NCBI GenBank assembly: GCA_020025875.1
Contig: JAHHRI010000001.1
Coordinates: forward strand, 1-64,000
Direction of reading: 5' to 3'
Length of the DNA: 64,000 bases
Origin: Alphaproteobacteria bacterium
GTDB lineage: Bacteria > Pseudomonadota > Alphaproteobacteria > RF32 > CAG-239
The position numbers and the translations under genes were made by a program. The notes beneath the pieces were generated by a model. That model did no database searches. It worked only from the letters and a program-made list of their open reading frames with translations, and was not told where the DNA came from. Positions 1-8,328 of this stretch are shown piece by piece (the stretch's first letter is position 1; each line of letters begins with the position of its first letter).

Positions 1-19
1 AACTAAGCGTAAACAAGAT

Positions 20-95
20 GGGCGCTTAGCTCAGCTGGAAGAGCATCTCGTTTACACCGAGAGGGTCGGGAGTTCGAGCCTCTCAGCGCCCACCA
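20..95 (+). tRNA. tRNA-Val (anticodon TAC)
   Basis: The cloverleaf folds with acceptor arm GGGCGCT/AGCGCCC, loop TTTACAC giving anticodon TAC at 53-55, a T arm with GTTCGAG, and an encoded CCA at 93-95. It reads valine GUA codons. It lies close to hup and lon, as in many alphaproteobacteria, but here it converges on them. More RNA genes may lie upstream of the window. Confidence 0.97.
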
Positions 96-98
96 TTC

Positions 99-125
99 AA
101 AACCGCCTTTCGGCGGTTTTTTTTT
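99..125 (+). terminator. Intrinsic terminator after tRNA-Val
   Basis: A stem of AACCGCC and GGCGGTT with a tiny loop is followed by a run of T residues. It sits four bases after the tRNA CCA end. Confidence 0.9.
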
Positions 126-330
126 AAGAAAAATTCGAGAAAATTCAAAAGGAAAAATCCTGAAAAGCCTGAAAACCTGCAAAGCCGCCCCCAAAAAACT
201 CATCTGCACTTATGCGGATCACTTCACGGGCAAGGAAACAACAACGGCACCCCCCAAACAGCCGTAACGACAAAACCGGCTTTCGGATACCCCGCTGCCC
301 TGCTGCCCTGAGGATATCGCTTCTAAACAT

Positions 331-360
331 AAAAAAAGGACGGTCAAATAACCGCCCTTT
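331..360 (-). terminator. Intrinsic terminator of hup
   Basis: Read on the minus strand, an AAAGGGCGGT / ACCGTCCTTT hairpin is followed by a T run. It lies about 30 bases past the hup stop codon. Confidence 0.85.
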
Positions 361-390
361 GTCAATTCAAATCTTAAAGACAAGTCCGTC

Positions 391-663
391 TTAGTTTACA
401 GAATCCTGCAAAGCCTTACCCGGTTTGAATTTGGCAACCTTGCGGGCAGGAATTTTAATTGTTTCGCCGGTGCGGGGGTTACGACCAGTTGTTGCAGCGC
501 GTTCGCTGACACCAAAAGTACCAAAACCAACCAGACGAACTTCCGTGCCTTCTTTTAAAGCTTTGGCAACAGAATTGATGAAAGCATCAAGAGCTTTGGC
601 GGAATCTGTTTTTGTCAAACCGGTTGCAGCAGCAATACTGGCAATAAGTTCATTTTTATTCAT
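391..663 (-). CDS. hup: DNA-binding protein HU
   Basis: A 90-residue nucleoid-associated protein that binds and bends DNA as a dimer and compacts the chromosome. The full length matches the HU/IHF family. The hydrophobic core motif VGFGTF lies at about residues 45-50, and the DNA-contacting arm GRNPRTGE at 60-67 is followed by IPARK. The start follows GGGAG with a 6-base gap. It lies downstream of lon, a common arrangement in proteobacteria, but lon has its own terminator between the two, so hup is probably transcribed from its own promoter. The arm fits HU better than IHF, which is usually longer. Confidence 0.96.
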   Translation of the reverse strand: MNKNELIASIAAATGLTKTDSAKALDAFINSVAKALKEGTEVRLVGFGTFGVSERAATTGRNPRTGETIKIPARKVAKFKPGKALQDSVN

Positions 664-1028
664 GAGGAACTCCCTATAAATGTAAGTTATGTCAAATTAA
701 AGCGGTATAGTTGCCGCCTATTCAAAATTTAAGAACCTTTTTGCCTCTAAGTCAAACAAAAACAAAGCTTTTCCGCATAAAAAAACAATTTTTTTTCTTC
801 AATCGGGCAAATGAAACAGTTATCAACAGGATTTTTTAAAATTTTTATCGGCAAACGGCAAATTTTCTGTTGAATTTCCCGACTCTTAAGACTCGCGGCG
901 GCTCTCTCCCGACAGCAGCTTCGGAGAGCAAACCGATATCATTTTTGCATCATTTTTGACAATACTCTCCACTTGCCTGAATTGGGCATAAAAAAAGCCG
1001 ACTGTGTTCAGTCGGCTTTTGCCTAACA
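664..1028. other. hup-lon intergenic region
   Basis: This stretch holds the lon terminator (991-1020) and the upstream region of hup. I see AT-rich sequence near 770-850, but no promoter I can place with confidence, no RNA gene and no small ORF with a ribosome binding site. Confidence 0.5.
991..1020 (-). terminator. Intrinsic terminator of lon
   Basis: On the minus strand AAAAGCCGACTG and CAGTCGGCTTTT form a long stem followed by T residues, eight bases after the lon stop. Confidence 0.92.
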
Positions 1029-3356
1029 TTAAAGCTGCTTGGGCAGTTTGCAATCTCGATGCAAAGCAATTTCCAGAACTTCGTCGGCATGAGAAACGGG
1101 AATAATGTTTAACCCCGTTTTAACATTGTCGGGAATTTCCCGCAGATCTTTCTCGTTATCTTTGGGAATAATCACCGTCTTAATGCCGCCGCGCAATGCG
1201 GAAAGCAGTTTTTCTTTTAAGCCGCCGATCGGCAGCACCCTGCCCTGCAAGGTAATTTCTCCGGTCATCGCCACATCTTTGCGAACCGGCACTTTGGTCA
1301 GAACCGACACCAGCGTGGTATACATGGCAATACCTGCCGATGGTCCGTCTTTAGGCGTTGCTCCCTCCGGCACATGGACGTGAATATCGATTTTCTCAAA
1401 AATTTCCGGCTTAATCCCTAATTTTTCGGCATGAGAACGAACCACCGAATAAGCTGTTTCGATAGATTCTTTCATCACCTCGCCCAGTTTGCCTGTTTGC
1501 TTAACAATTCCCTTCCCCGGCATATCGACGGCTTCGATAAACAAAATATCGCCACCCACCTCAGTCCATGCCAGTCCGGTGGTTACACCGATATGATCTT
1601 CTTCCTCCGCTTCGCCAAAACGAAACTTGCGCACGCCAAGATATTCTTCCAGATTGTCCTTGTGGATATTAATCGGCTTGCGCTCCGGATACATCAGCAA
1701 AACTTTGATTGCCTTACGCGCAATATTCGAAAGTTCTCGCTCCAAGTTTCTCACACCGGCTTCTCTGGTATAATAGCGGATAATGTCACGGATCGCCTCA
1801 TCGGAAACGAACAATTCCTCGGGCTGGAGCGCGTTTTCGGAAAATATCTTAGGCATCAGGTGATGTTTGGCAATCTGGATCTTTTCGTCTTCCGTATACC
1901 CCGACAAACGGATAATTTCCATGCGATCAAGAAGCGGACGCGGCATATCCAAGCTGTTGGCTGTCGTTACAAACATCACATCGGACAAATCATAATCCAC
2001 TTCCAGATAATGATCGTTAAAACTGTTGTTTTGCTCCGGATCCAACACCTCCAAAAGCGCCGACGACGGATCTCCCCGCCAATCGCTGCCGAGCTTGTCT
2101 ATTTCGTCAAGCAAAAACAATGGGTTGGAAGTGCCGGCTTTTTTCATTCCTTTAATAATTTTGCCCGGCATGGAACCGATATAGGTGCGACGATGTCCGC
2201 GAATTTCCGCTTCGTCACGCATTCCCCCCAAAGAAGACCGAACAAAGCTGCGACCGGTTGCCCGTGCAATAGACTTGCCGAGCGAGGTTTTGCCCACGCC
2301 GGGAGGTCCGAACAGGCACAAAATCGGTCCTTTAACCTTATCGGCACGGCTCTGCACCGCCAGATATTCAATAATCCGTTCTTTAACCTTTTCCAGCCCA
2401 TAATGATCGGCATCAAGAATTTCTGCCGCCTTATTCAAATTTTTGTTGACTTTGGAACGCTTATGCCACGGAATATCAAGCAACCAGTCCAGATAATTGC
2501 GCACCACTGTTGCTTCAGCCGACATCATGCTCATGGTTTTGAGCTTTTTAACTTCCGACAAAGCTTTTTCTTTGGCTTCTTTAGAGAGCTTTGTCTTTTC
2601 TATTTTTTGCATATAGGCATCAATTTCGCTTTCCTCGTCGCCATCACCGAGTTCTTTTTGAATGGCCCGCATCTGCTCATTTAAATAATATTCTTTCTGG
2701 CTTTTTTCCATCTGCTTTTTAACACGCAACTTGATTTTGTTCTCCACTTCAAGCAGCGTAATTTCCACATCCATAAATTCGAGAATTTTATGAAAGCGCT
2801 CTTTTAGGGTTTTGCCTTCAAGCAGGGCTTGTTTTTCGTTTATCTTCAATGCCAAATGCGAGGCGATGGTATCTGCCAACTTATTATAGTCTTCAATCTG
2901 GCTGACCGAAACCAAAACTTCCGGCGGCACTTTTTTGGAAAGCTTAACATATTCCTCAAACTGGGACAGCACCGCGCGCGAGAGCGCTTCCGTTTCCACA
3001 TCGTGCACATTGTCTTCAGCCATAATTTCGACATCGACCTGCATAAAGCCGTCGTCCATGGCGAAAGCATCAATCTTGACCCGCTCCAAACCTTCAACCA
3101 ACACTTTTACCGTGCCGTCGGGCAAACGTACCAGCTGCACCACCGCCCCTAATGTGCCGACATTAAAAATATCCTCCGGTTTAGGATCTTCGATTGCGGC
3201 TTCTTTTTGTGTCGCCAAAACGATATTCTGGTCATTGTCAATCGCCTTCTGCAATGCCTTGATCGACTTTTCACGGCCGACGAAAAGCGGGACGATCATT
3301 TTCGGATAAACGACAATGTCGCGCAGCGGAAGAATGGGATATGTTTCTTTGTTCAT
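1029..3356 (-). CDS. lon: ATP-dependent endopeptidase Lon
   Basis: A cytoplasmic AAA+ serine protease that degrades misfolded and regulatory proteins. It is 775 residues long, usual for LonA. An N-terminal substrate-binding domain starts with PILPLRD. The Walker A motif GPPGVGKT lies at about 350-357, and Walker B is LFLLDEIDK. The protease domain carries the GPSAG serine at about 673 and the GGLKEK lysine at about 716 of the Ser-Lys dyad. I chose the ATG at 3356, after AGGAC, over an upstream in-frame ATG at 3401 that has no ribosome binding site and would add 15 unusual residues. A heat-shock-like promoter lies just upstream. Confidence 0.97.
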   Translation of the reverse strand: MNKETYPILPLRDIVVYPKMIVPLFVGREKSIKALQKAIDNDQNIVLATQKEAAIEDPKPEDIFNVGTLGAVVQLVRLPDGTVKVLVEGLERVKIDAFAMDDGFMQVDVEIMAEDNVHDVETEALSRAVLSQFEEYVKLSKKVPPEVLVSVSQIEDYNKLADTIASHLALKINEKQALLEGKTLKERFHKILEFMDVEITLLEVENKIKLRVKKQMEKSQKEYYLNEQMRAIQKELGDGDEESEIDAYMQKIEKTKLSKEAKEKALSEVKKLKTMSMMSAEATVVRNYLDWLLDIPWHKRSKVNKNLNKAAEILDADHYGLEKVKERIIEYLAVQSRADKVKGPILCLFGPPGVGKTSLGKSIARATGRSFVRSSLGGMRDEAEIRGHRRTYIGSMPGKIIKGMKKAGTSNPLFLLDEIDKLGSDWRGDPSSALLEVLDPEQNNSFNDHYLEVDYDLSDVMFVTTANSLDMPRPLLDRMEIIRLSGYTEDEKIQIAKHHLMPKIFSENALQPEELFVSDEAIRDIIRYYTREAGVRNLERELSNIARKAIKVLLMYPERKPINIHKDNLEEYLGVRKFRFGEAEEEDHIGVTTGLAWTEVGGDILFIEAVDMPGKGIVKQTGKLGEVMKESIETAYSVVRSHAEKLGIKPEIFEKIDIHVHVPEGATPKDGPSAGIAMYTTLVSVLTKVPVRKDVAMTGEITLQGRVLPIGGLKEKLLSALRGGIKTVIIPKDNEKDLREIPDNVKTGLNIIPVSHADEVLEIALHRDCKLPKQL

Positions 3357-3390
3357 TAGCTTTTTGTCCTGATTTAATGATGATAGTAAT

Positions 3391-3418
3391 ATATAGGTCA
3401 TTATATTTAAACTGCAAG
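3391..3418 (-). promoter_or_regulatory. Candidate heat-shock (RpoH) promoter of lon
   Basis: The minus strand reads CTTG, 17 bases, CCTATAT. As I recall it, the alphaproteobacterial RpoH consensus is CTTG-N17/18-CYTATNT. The element ends about 35 bases before the lon start, and lon is a classical RpoH target. The match is seen in sequence; its function is inferred. Confidence 0.45.
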
Positions 3419-3606
3419 CATAAGAGCGAATTTATTTGCGCAGCTCCGACACAAGCCCGTATCCTGCCCGTTTTTTGCGGTTTTCGTCCGAGATAACCGA
3501 TTTGCCACAACCACCCGACGGATAAAATCCGGCTAGATGATAATACACAAAAAAAATAAAAGCAACAGCAATGATCCCCGTATGCGCATAAGTGATGACA
3601 TAAGCA

Positions 3607-3631
3607 AATCCCCGGACAAAATCCGGGGATT
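3607..3631 (-). terminator. Hairpin after sugar aminotransferase
   Basis: AATCCCCGGA and TCCGGGGATT form a perfect 10-bp stem with a 5-base loop, 28 bases after the stop. The T tract is short on the minus strand, so termination may be imperfect. Confidence 0.6.
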
Positions 3632-3658
3632 GTAAAAGAGCCTGAGTGCCGTGCTTAT

Positions 3659-4819
3659 CTAAGCGGCTCGGTTCATTTTTTTGGCCGCAAATTCATTCAT
3701 CCGCGCAATCACATAATCCAAATCTTCATCGTCTAAATACGGTGTCATCGGGATGGAAAGCGCTGTCTTGGACAGATGCTCGCATACCGGCAGCGAACGT
3801 GTGTTCCATTTGGCATAGGCGGTCTGAGTGTTAACCGGTCGCGGATAGTAAGCACCGCAAGGAATGCCGTTTTCTTTTAAGTAAGCCATCAGTTCGTCAC
3901 GATCTTCGCAATGAACGGTATAAAGCGCATAAGACGAACGGCAATTTTCCAAAATTTTCTGCTTGCCGAAATATTCGCTCAGTTCATTGTCATAGCGTTT
4001 GGCAACCCGACAACGTTCGTCCAATTCTTTATCAAACACGGTCAGTTTCTGCAAAAGGACGGCTCCCTGAAAAGAGTTCATACGTCCGGTCATGCCCAAA
4101 CGAACATTGTCGTAATGATCTTCCGGACTCATTCCGTGAACGCGGCAAGATTTAATCATCTCGTTTTCTTCGTCACTGTGGCAAAATACCGCGCCGCCGT
4201 CGCCATAGCCGCCGAGAGGCTTGGTCGGGTAGAAAGAAGTGGCAGCCATGTCGGCAACCGCGCCGGCTTTTTTGCCCTTGTATACCGAACCGTAAGACTG
4301 ACAGGCGTCTGCCAAAACTTTCATGCCGTTTTCGTGAGCAATTTTGACAATTTCGTCATAGTTGCAGGGCGCGCCAAAAATATCAACGGGGATGACAGCT
4401 TTCGGATTCAATTTTCCTTCTTTTTTCACTTGCTCAATCGCGCGTTGCAAATCTTTCGGATCCATATTGTAAGTATCGGGATCGGAATCTACGAAAATCG
4501 GAGTTGCGCCCAGCAAAACCGGTGCTTCGGCAGAAGCGACAAACGTAAAAGAAGAAACGAAAACGGCATCGCCTTCCTTAACGCCCCATGCCATCAGCGC
4601 CAAAGTCAGCGCATCGGTACCTGAACCGCAGGTTGCGCAATGCTTAACATCGGAATAGGCTGCCAGTTTTTCGTCCAATTCCCGAGTTTCGGGGCCCTGA
4701 CAGTATGCGCCGTGGTTAAGTATGTTTTCAAAAGCTTGCAGAAATTTGTCCTGCCCGATGATGTTCTGAGAAGTTTTGCAGTCAAACAGCATAATCGGTT
4801 TGTTGGGTTTGCTTGTCAT
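3659..4819 (-). CDS. DegT/DnrJ/EryC1/StrS-family sugar aminotransferase
   Basis: A 386-residue PLP-dependent enzyme that moves an amino group, usually from glutamate, onto a keto-sugar nucleotide for surface polysaccharide or O-antigen synthesis. The fold is shown by the CGSGTDAL phosphate-binding segment near 64-71, the DACQSYG aspartate near 171, and the PLP-binding lysine K200 in SFYPTKPLGG. Length and motifs resemble the WbpE/PglE/VioA group, but the sugar cannot be told from sequence. It stands alone here, without glycosyltransferases, so the rest of its pathway must lie elsewhere. It appears monocistronic, with a hairpin after it. Confidence 0.9.
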   Translation of the reverse strand: MTSKPNKPIMLFDCKTSQNIIGQDKFLQAFENILNHGAYCQGPETRELDEKLAAYSDVKHCATCGSGTDALTLALMAWGVKEGDAVFVSSFTFVASAEAPVLLGATPIFVDSDPDTYNMDPKDLQRAIEQVKKEGKLNPKAVIPVDIFGAPCNYDEIVKIAHENGMKVLADACQSYGSVYKGKKAGAVADMAATSFYPTKPLGGYGDGGAVFCHSDEENEMIKSCRVHGMSPEDHYDNVRLGMTGRMNSFQGAVLLQKLTVFDKELDERCRVAKRYDNELSEYFGKQKILENCRSSYALYTVHCEDRDELMAYLKENGIPCGAYYPRPVNTQTAYAKWNTRSLPVCEHLSKTALSIPMTPYLDDEDLDYVIARMNEFAAKKMNRAA

Positions 4820-4972
4820 TATCCGTAGTCCTTATCAAATGTTTTCAACTGAGGCGGATGTTACGTCAAAAGCCGCGATAATGCAAAACACAAAAAATTT
4901 CCGAATTGTAACAATTTATCTCCCCAAACGCCGACCTTGGGCAAAATTATGTCGACCGTCTGCTTTTTGTCG

Positions 4973-5001
4973 TTGATATTATGCTTTAGTATTGCTATAT
5001 T
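4973..5001 (+). promoter_or_regulatory. Sigma-70-type promoter of mlaA
   Basis: TTGATA and TATATT are separated by 17 bases. The element ends about 40 bases before the mlaA start. Confidence 0.7.
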
Positions 5002-5039
5002 AGGCAAAAATTGACCAATTCTTTGTGAAAGGATTTACT

Positions 5040-5795
5040 TTGTCCAAATACTCTTTACTGCTCGCCGCATTCTTAAGCGGCTTTGCGTGCAACGTTCATG
5101 CCATTGACAACAACGCCGACTGGCTCGAAAACTACAACCGCGCCATGTTCAACTTCAACTACCAGCTTGACAAATACACCCTCAAACCGCTGGCCGAAGG
5201 CTACCGCGCAATAACCACTCCCGACATTCGCAATCGGGTTACTTCTTTTATAGGCAACGTGCAAGAACCCGTTACCGCCGTCAACCACACTCTGCAAGGC
5301 AGCTTTAAAGATACGCTGGTTTCTCTCGGACGTTTTCTGATAAACAGCACCCTCGGTCTGGGCGGAACCTTTGACGTTGCCGCCGGTTGGGGGCTTAAGC
5401 GCAACTCAACCAATTTTGATACCACTTTAGCCACATACTGCGTCCCCGACGGTCCGTTTGTCGTCGTGCCGCTGTTAGGCCCCGCCACCCCGCGCTCGCT
5501 TGTCGGCCTGACGGCAGACAGCGTTGCCAGCCCGATGTATTGGGGAACGCAGCATGACAAAAATTATGCCGACAAAATTTCCTACGGCTACGCGGCAATC
5601 GTCACCATCAACACCCGCGAACGCGCGCTTGATCTTTTAAACGATCTGGAAAGCAACTCGGTTGATTTCTACGCCACCACTCGCTCGGCATATATGCAAA
5701 ACAGACAAGCCATGAAAAACCTTTGTGCCAGCAGTCGGAAAAAAACAACTGCCAGTTACGACTTTGATTTTGAAATTGAAGATGAATTTGAATAA
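5040..5795 (+). CDS. mlaA: MlaA/VacJ-family phospholipid transport protein
   Basis: This protein works in the Mla pathway, which removes mislocalised phospholipids from the outer leaflet of the outer membrane. After a signal peptide the conserved start of the domain is seen (NYNRAMFNFNYQLDKY), then the NVQEPVTAVNH stretch and the glycine-rich LGLGGTFDVA region typical of MlaA. The Cys at FAC is not in a good lipobox, so it may be cut by signal peptidase I after VHA rather than lipidated as in E. coli. I prefer the TTG at 5040, which has AAAGGA six bases upstream, over a GTG at 5025 that has none. mlaC follows 12 bases downstream. Confidence 0.92.
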   Translation: MSKYSLLLAAFLSGFACNVHAIDNNADWLENYNRAMFNFNYQLDKYTLKPLAEGYRAITTPDIRNRVTSFIGNVQEPVTAVNHTLQGSFKDTLVSLGRFLINSTLGLGGTFDVAAGWGLKRNSTNFDTTLATYCVPDGPFVVVPLLGPATPRSLVGLTADSVASPMYWGTQHDKNYADKISYGYAAIVTINTRERALDLLNDLESNSVDFYATTRSAYMQNRQAMKNLCASSRKKTTASYDFDFEIEDEFE

Positions 5796-5807
5796 AGGAA
5801 TAACGCT

Positions 5808-6407
5808 ATGAAAAAAATATTTTTTGCCGCACTGGCAACCGCATTTATGCTAACCTCTCATTCGGTTTGCGCTGCCATTGATGCCGCCGAAGCCGAAAAC
5901 TTTGTCAAAAAAAATACCAAAGAAGGTATTGAGGAAATCATCGATTCCAATATTTCTCAAAGCGAAAAAGACAAACGCTTCGAAAAACTGTTTAACGAAG
6001 CTCTGGATTTGAAATTCATCGGTCAATTCGTGTTGGGTCGCTACTGGCGGCAAGCCTCACCAAGCCAAAAAAACGACTTTATTGAAGTCTATCGCCAACT
6101 CAACATCAAAACATGGTCCAAACGCTTTGATGAATTCAAAGGCAAAGACTTTGTTTTTGAAGGCACTTCCCCGTCCACATCTGCCAACCAGATTTTTGTG
6201 AACTCCAAGGTGCCGATGGATCAGGGAAAACCGGTTGAAGTCGTTTGGCGCGTCAAACAAAACGGCAATCATTTTAAAGTGGTGGACATCATTATTGAAA
6301 ACGTCAGCTTGGCAATCACCGCCCGCAACGAATATACGGCATTCATCAAAAATTCGCCGACAGGCATTGACGGTCTGATTAAAGATCTCAAAACCAAGAT
6401 AAAATAG
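5808..6407 (+). CDS. mlaC: MlaC/Ttg2D-family phospholipid-binding protein
   Basis: A 199-residue periplasmic carrier that shuttles phospholipid between the outer-membrane MlaA complex and the inner-membrane MlaFEDB transporter. A signal peptide ends near SVCAA. The mature part shows the family pattern: FIGQFVLGRYWRQAS, the FIEVYRQL helix, VNSKV, and the VVWRVKQNG to VVDIIIENVSLA strand pair. It shares an operon with mlaA (12-base gap), and a strong terminator follows. The inner-membrane ABC genes are not in this window. Confidence 0.93.
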   Translation: MKKIFFAALATAFMLTSHSVCAAIDAAEAENFVKKNTKEGIEEIIDSNISQSEKDKRFEKLFNEALDLKFIGQFVLGRYWRQASPSQKNDFIEVYRQLNIKTWSKRFDEFKGKDFVFEGTSPSTSANQIFVNSKVPMDQGKPVEVVWRVKQNGNHFKVVDIIIENVSLAITARNEYTAFIKNSPTGIDGLIKDLKTKIK

Positions 6408-6461
6408 CTCGTTGCTCTTCCTCTGCTTTTAACGAGGATTACCGACGGCAAAAATAACCGG

Positions 6462-6500
6462 AAAAATCCCCCTTTGAACTTGTTCAAGGGGGGATTTTTT
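6462..6500 (+). terminator. Intrinsic terminator of mlaA-mlaC
   Basis: A long near-perfect stem built on AAATCCCCC and GGGGGATTT, followed by T residues, lies about 55 bases after mlaC. Confidence 0.9.
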
Positions 6501-6652
6501 AGCCCCATTTTACTCTCCAAGCCGTCCGCTTTGCCCCACATCGTCTATCCTTGACTGCCATGGCATTTTCTCAACATTTAAACTTTTTGCCTTGAAAATG
6601 ATCAATCGCTGATTATCTGAAAATCAGTAATATTTTTTTGGAGAAGAAAACG

Positions 6653-6937
6653 ATGGGAACCATTTTGAAATACATTTTCTACATTGTGCTCATTTTTATC
6701 ATCTATCTGGTCGCCAAAGGAATTTATGACGGTCAAATAACCAAAGATACAACCGTTTCCCAAGTCGGAAACAATATTGAAAAGAGCACACAGCAGCTTA
6801 TCGGTGAGGCCCAAAAAGCCATTGACAAGCAAGAAGAAGCAAAAGTTCTTCCTGAGACCGACACCGCAAAAAAGGCAACCGTTTTATCTGACGACAAAAC
6901 AAAAGCAAAGAATATGAACACTCCCAAAACACAATAA
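6653..6937 (+). CDS. Hypothetical single-pass membrane protein
   Basis: A 94-residue protein with one N-terminal transmembrane helix (about residues 5-22, rich in I, F, L and Y). A polar, lysine- and threonine-rich tail with a short amphipathic helix around QQLIGEAQKAIDKQEE follows. I recognise no family. The ATG at 6653 follows GGAGAAG with a good gap; an upstream TTG at 6638 would place the binding site inside the gene. The gene stands between two terminators, so it is probably transcribed alone. The real reading is supported by the ribosome binding site and membrane segment only. Confidence 0.65.
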   Translation: MGTILKYIFYIVLIFIIYLVAKGIYDGQITKDTTVSQVGNNIEKSTQQLIGEAQKAIDKQEEAKVLPETDTAKKATVLSDDKTKAKNMNTPKTQ

Positions 6938-6972
6938 GCCGCCTCATCGGCAGCTGTCTTAAATTATTAAGT

Positions 6973-6997
6973 AAGCCGCATCTTCAAATGCGGCTTT
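6973..6997 (+). terminator. Hairpin after the small membrane protein
   Basis: AAGCCGCAT and ATGCGGCTT form a 9-bp stem with a 6-base loop, about 35 bases after the stop. The T tract is short. Confidence 0.65.
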
Positions 6998-7268
6998 ACT
7001 GTTATGTCCAAAATTTTCCGCAAGTTCAATAACCATCATTATGAATATCAAAAAGCATCAAACACAAATTGAAACCACAATTTTGCCACTCCGGAACAGT
7101 GCTTAGAGCATCGTAGCTTCATATCCGATGTCAACACTCAAATTCCGAAGCAAAAAGAAGTATAGCAAAATTGCCATACACCAGATGAAAGCAAAGATTA
7201 TCCCACACAATCCCAATTTGCCAGCCGTCCCCTCCGCTCATCAAGAAACAAGCACTCCATATATGCCA

Positions 7269-7294
7269 AAACCCCTCGGAAAGTTCCGAGGGGT
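7269..7294 (-). terminator. Hairpin after the TPR protein
   Basis: AACCCCTCGGAA and TTCCGAGGGGTT form a perfect 12-bp stem, 20 bases after the stop codon of the minus-strand TPR gene. Confidence 0.8.
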
Positions 7295-7314
7295 TCAAGG
7301 TTAAAGACAACTGA

Positions 7315-8253
7315 TCAGTTGCTATCGGCAGAAACCAGATCAGGCAGTGTGCCGGTGGCTTTCTTGCGCTTCAATTTACTGACAAATTTGATAGAACGCT
7401 GAGCATCCCACTTTTTCTTGCCTTCTTCAATCTGAAAAATCTGCTTATAAATCTCAATAGCCTGATCAAATTCAGACAATTTTGTCAAACAACTTGCCAA
7501 ACCGTCGTAAAGCTTGTGATGGTAACGATTATCGTAAATCATCTGTGCTTTTTTGTAACATTTTAGCGCGTCATTAAACTTCATCATTTTTTGATAAACA
7601 AAACCAATGCTTATCCATGCCTGAATTTCGCGACTGTTAATGTTCAAAATTTTGGTAAAACACTTCAATGCAGAATTGTTATCACCCATCAACTGATAAG
7701 TCACACCAATCCCGTTCCATGCTTTGATGTTTGACTTATCGTAAGTCAGCACCTTTTTGAAGAACGAAATGGCACGCTCAAATTGCTTCAACTTTTGCAA
7801 TGTCACGGCAATGCTCAGCAGCGTCTGAGTATGTTTGTTATCAATTTTCATTGCCTGTTCCAAAACATCTAACGCTTCTTTATAAAGGTACATATGCTGC
7901 AGTGCAATCGCCTTACCGTTCAGCGCCTCAAGCGAAGTGGCATCGATTGCCACCGCCTGATCAAACTGGGTAATGGCATCTTTGTAAAGGCCGCGCATGG
8001 AAAGCGTTACCCCTTTGTTGTTGATGACTTCGACCGACTGCGGATTGAGCTCCAACGCCTTGTCAAAACACTCGACGGCTTCGGTATATTTGCTTAACTT
8101 TTGCAGCGCAAAACCTTTGGAATTGAGGGCTTTCCAAGACTGCGGCTGTTCTTTGATTGCTTCGTCAAACTGAGCAATCGCTTCTTTATACATACCTTGG
8201 TCCAACAGCTCTTGACCTCTGCGGTATGCGTTATTTTCATTTGTTTTAACCAT
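7315..8253 (-). CDS. Tetratricopeptide repeat protein
   Basis: A 312-residue soluble protein made almost entirely of TPR units. About seven 34-residue repeats run from residue 10 to 280, each with the G/A-Y-A and P-x-S landmarks, for example YKEAIAQFDEAIKEQP and YTEAVECFDKALELNP. Such arrays are scaffolds for protein-protein contacts. No signal peptide and no enzymatic domain are visible; the last 30 residues are basic. I chose the ATG at 8253 after GAGAG; an upstream ATG at 8304 has no binding site. It is transcribed alone, so the partner is unknown. Confidence 0.85.
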   Translation of the reverse strand: MVKTNENNAYRRGQELLDQGMYKEAIAQFDEAIKEQPQSWKALNSKGFALQKLSKYTEAVECFDKALELNPQSVEVINNKGVTLSMRGLYKDAITQFDQAVAIDATSLEALNGKAIALQHMYLYKEALDVLEQAMKIDNKHTQTLLSIAVTLQKLKQFERAISFFKKVLTYDKSNIKAWNGIGVTYQLMGDNNSALKCFTKILNINSREIQAWISIGFVYQKMMKFNDALKCYKKAQMIYDNRYHHKLYDGLASCLTKLSEFDQAIEIYKQIFQIEEGKKKWDAQRSIKFVSKLKRKKATGTLPDLVSADSN

Positions 8254-8328
8254 TAAAATCTCTCTTTTTTTTACAAAATAATTTGGATTAGAAACTATCA
8301 CCAAAAAATTTTTTTGTCAACTACAGCG

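Larger units (their letters stand above)
3357..3658. other. Intergenic region upstream of lon
   Basis: It contains the candidate sigma-32 promoter of lon (3391-3418) and the hairpin after the sugar aminotransferase (3607-3631). I see nothing else that codes. Confidence 0.5.
6938..7314. other. Intergenic region with two convergent terminators
   Basis: It contains a plus-strand hairpin (6973-6997) and a minus-strand hairpin (7269-7294). The roughly 270 bases between them show no ORF with a ribosome binding site, no tRNA and no repeat that I can see. A small RNA cannot be excluded. Confidence 0.4.

Noticed and set aside
1431..2684. A 417-codon open frame opposite lon
   Set aside because: Lon on the minus strand is certain from its Walker and Ser-Lys motifs; the opposite frame is His/Phe/Gln-rich noise.
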